Program-made: the position numbers and the translations under genes | Source of the DNA: Candidatus Streptomyces philanthi | Lineage (GTDB): Bacteria > Actinomycetota > Actinomycetes > Streptomycetales > Streptomycetaceae | Direction of reading: 5' to 3' | DNA length: 64,000 nucleotides | Assembly (NCBI GenBank): GCA_018114805.1 | Contig: CP073042.1 | Span: forward strand, 5,749,501 to 5,813,500 | The notes under the pieces: generated by a model | Databases searched by the model: none | Told to the model about the DNA's origin: nothing | What the model saw: only the letters and a program-made list of their open reading frames with translations | Part shown: positions 63,556 through 64,000 of the stretch, piece by piece | Numbering within the stretch: the stretch's first letter is position 1 | How the letters are laid out: the number at the start of each line of letters is the position of its first letter

Positions 63556-64000
63556 CGATCTGGCTCGATGGGGCACTGCGGGACGAGAGCGAGGCCCGCG
63601 TCTCGGTCTTCGACCACGGCATAACGGTCGGCGACGGCATATTCGAAACGCTCAAGGCCGTCGACGGCGTCCCCTTCGCGCTCACCCGCCACCTGGACCG
63701 GCTCGCCACCTCGGCCCGCGGCCTGGGACTGGCTGAGCCCGACGCCGACGAGGTGCGCCGGGCCGTCGCCGCCGTGCTGGCCGACAACCCCATGCCGCTG
63801 GGGCGGCTGCGGATCACCTACACCGGCGGGCTCGCGCCGCTCGGCTCCGACCGGGGCCAGTCCGCCCCCACCCTCGTCGTGGCGCTCAGCCCGACCGCCC
63901 CGAGCCCCGACACCACCGCCGCGATCACCGTCCCCTGGACCCGCAACGAGCGCAGCACCCTCGCCGGCCTGAAGTCCACCTCGTACGCGGAGAACGTCGT
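63552..64000 (+). CDS. pabC: pabC, aminodeoxychorismate lyase / class-IV aminotransferase (cut by the window end)
   Basis: GTG 63552 overlaps the pabB stop. The visible 149 residues start VTIWLDGALRDESEARVSVF and continue DHGITVGDGIFETLKAVDGV, RHLDRLATSARGLGL and LGRLRITYTGGLAPLGSDRG. The last residues, near LKSTSYAENVV, include the PLP lysine position of this fold (LAGLKSTSY). The fold is class-IV PLP enzyme. The tandem with pabB suggests 4-amino-4-deoxychorismate lyase producing p-aminobenzoate. The C-terminal part lies outside the window. Confidence 0.85.
   Translation, partial: MTIWLDGALRDESEARVSVFDHGITVGDGIFETLKAVDGVPFALTRHLDRLATSARGLGLAEPDADEVRRAVAAVLADNPMPLGRLRITYTGGLAPLGSDRGQSAPTLVVALSPTAPSPDTTAAITVPWTRNERSTLAGLKSTSYAENV

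Noticed and set aside
1..64000. CRISPR arrays, rRNA genes, complete insertion sequences, prophage
   Set aside because: No regular spaced repeats, rRNA sequence, full transposase or phage structural genes were seen. Tandem repeats found are short and local.

Overview
The window is high-GC DNA with GTG, TTG and ATG starts, strong GGAGG-type ribosome binding sites, Ala/Pro-rich proteins and an AfsR-type regulator. This is the signature of a Streptomyces or close relative. From about 12.3 kb rightwards the gene order (arg cluster, argH, TetR/MFS, plsC, GDPD, metNIQ, cobL, cobT, Gly-Cys-Val tRNAs, pabB/pabC) matches, from memory, a conserved Streptomyces core region. The left 12.3 kb looks accessory: orphan hypotheticals, gene fragments, duplicated pseudogene pieces and a candidate defence-type operon.

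Left accessory region (1-12.3 kb). Two hypotheticals and a DUF3800-like remnant are followed by a regulatory block: a sigma-factor-like protein, an HTH protein and a damaged ImmA/IrrE-type metallopeptidase. The block leads into a compact ubiquitin-like operon: DUF3892 protein, an 86-aa multiubiquitin-family protein, a ThiF/E1 enzyme with an extra N-terminal domain, and a DUF6527 protein. A shared 14-nt motif lies upstream of the HTH gene and upstream of the Ubl operon. The next 3 kb holds two decayed WbqC-like copies and a 44-codon gene with a perfect ribosome binding site.

Arginine block and insert (12.3-33.8 kb). argC-argJ-argB-argD-argR runs to a strong terminator, and argG and argH follow after a 13-kb insert. 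The insert carries a candidate small-molecule cassette: BacA/prephenate-decarboxylase-like, DUF6421-like, SnoaL-like and IlvE-type aminotransferase genes plus azlCD export. A convergent AfsR-type regulator, two more SnoaL-like genes and a kinase-like gene follow. A PPOX-fold flavoprotein gene, a DUF488 gene and an MFS transporter gene complete it.

Right region (33.8-64 kb). It holds a self-regulated TetR/MFS pair with a perfect 20-bp palindrome, plsC, a Tat-exported GDPD and a sigma-like gene. An HTH-MNT/HEPN toxin-antitoxin pair and a HAD hydrolase follow. metNIQ is preceded by a Met/Cys-rich leader peptide. cobL, a giant BluB-CobT fusion with a roughly 1,500-residue disordered leader and cysG/cobA form a cobalamin group. 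A TrmH-type methyltransferase, a Ser/Thr kinase, an APH-like protein and a zinc-ribbon protein follow. The tRNA cluster has three Val genes, one of them a hybrid. pabB and a truncated pabC end the window.

A notable property is that about twenty genes, core ones included (argC, argB, cobT), carry frameshifts or in-frame stops as written. Many frameshifts fall in or next to G/C runs, and several genes carry two that cancel. Uncorrected sequencing indels are therefore a serious alternative to gene decay. Such genes are typed as pseudogene only because the frame is broken in this sequence.
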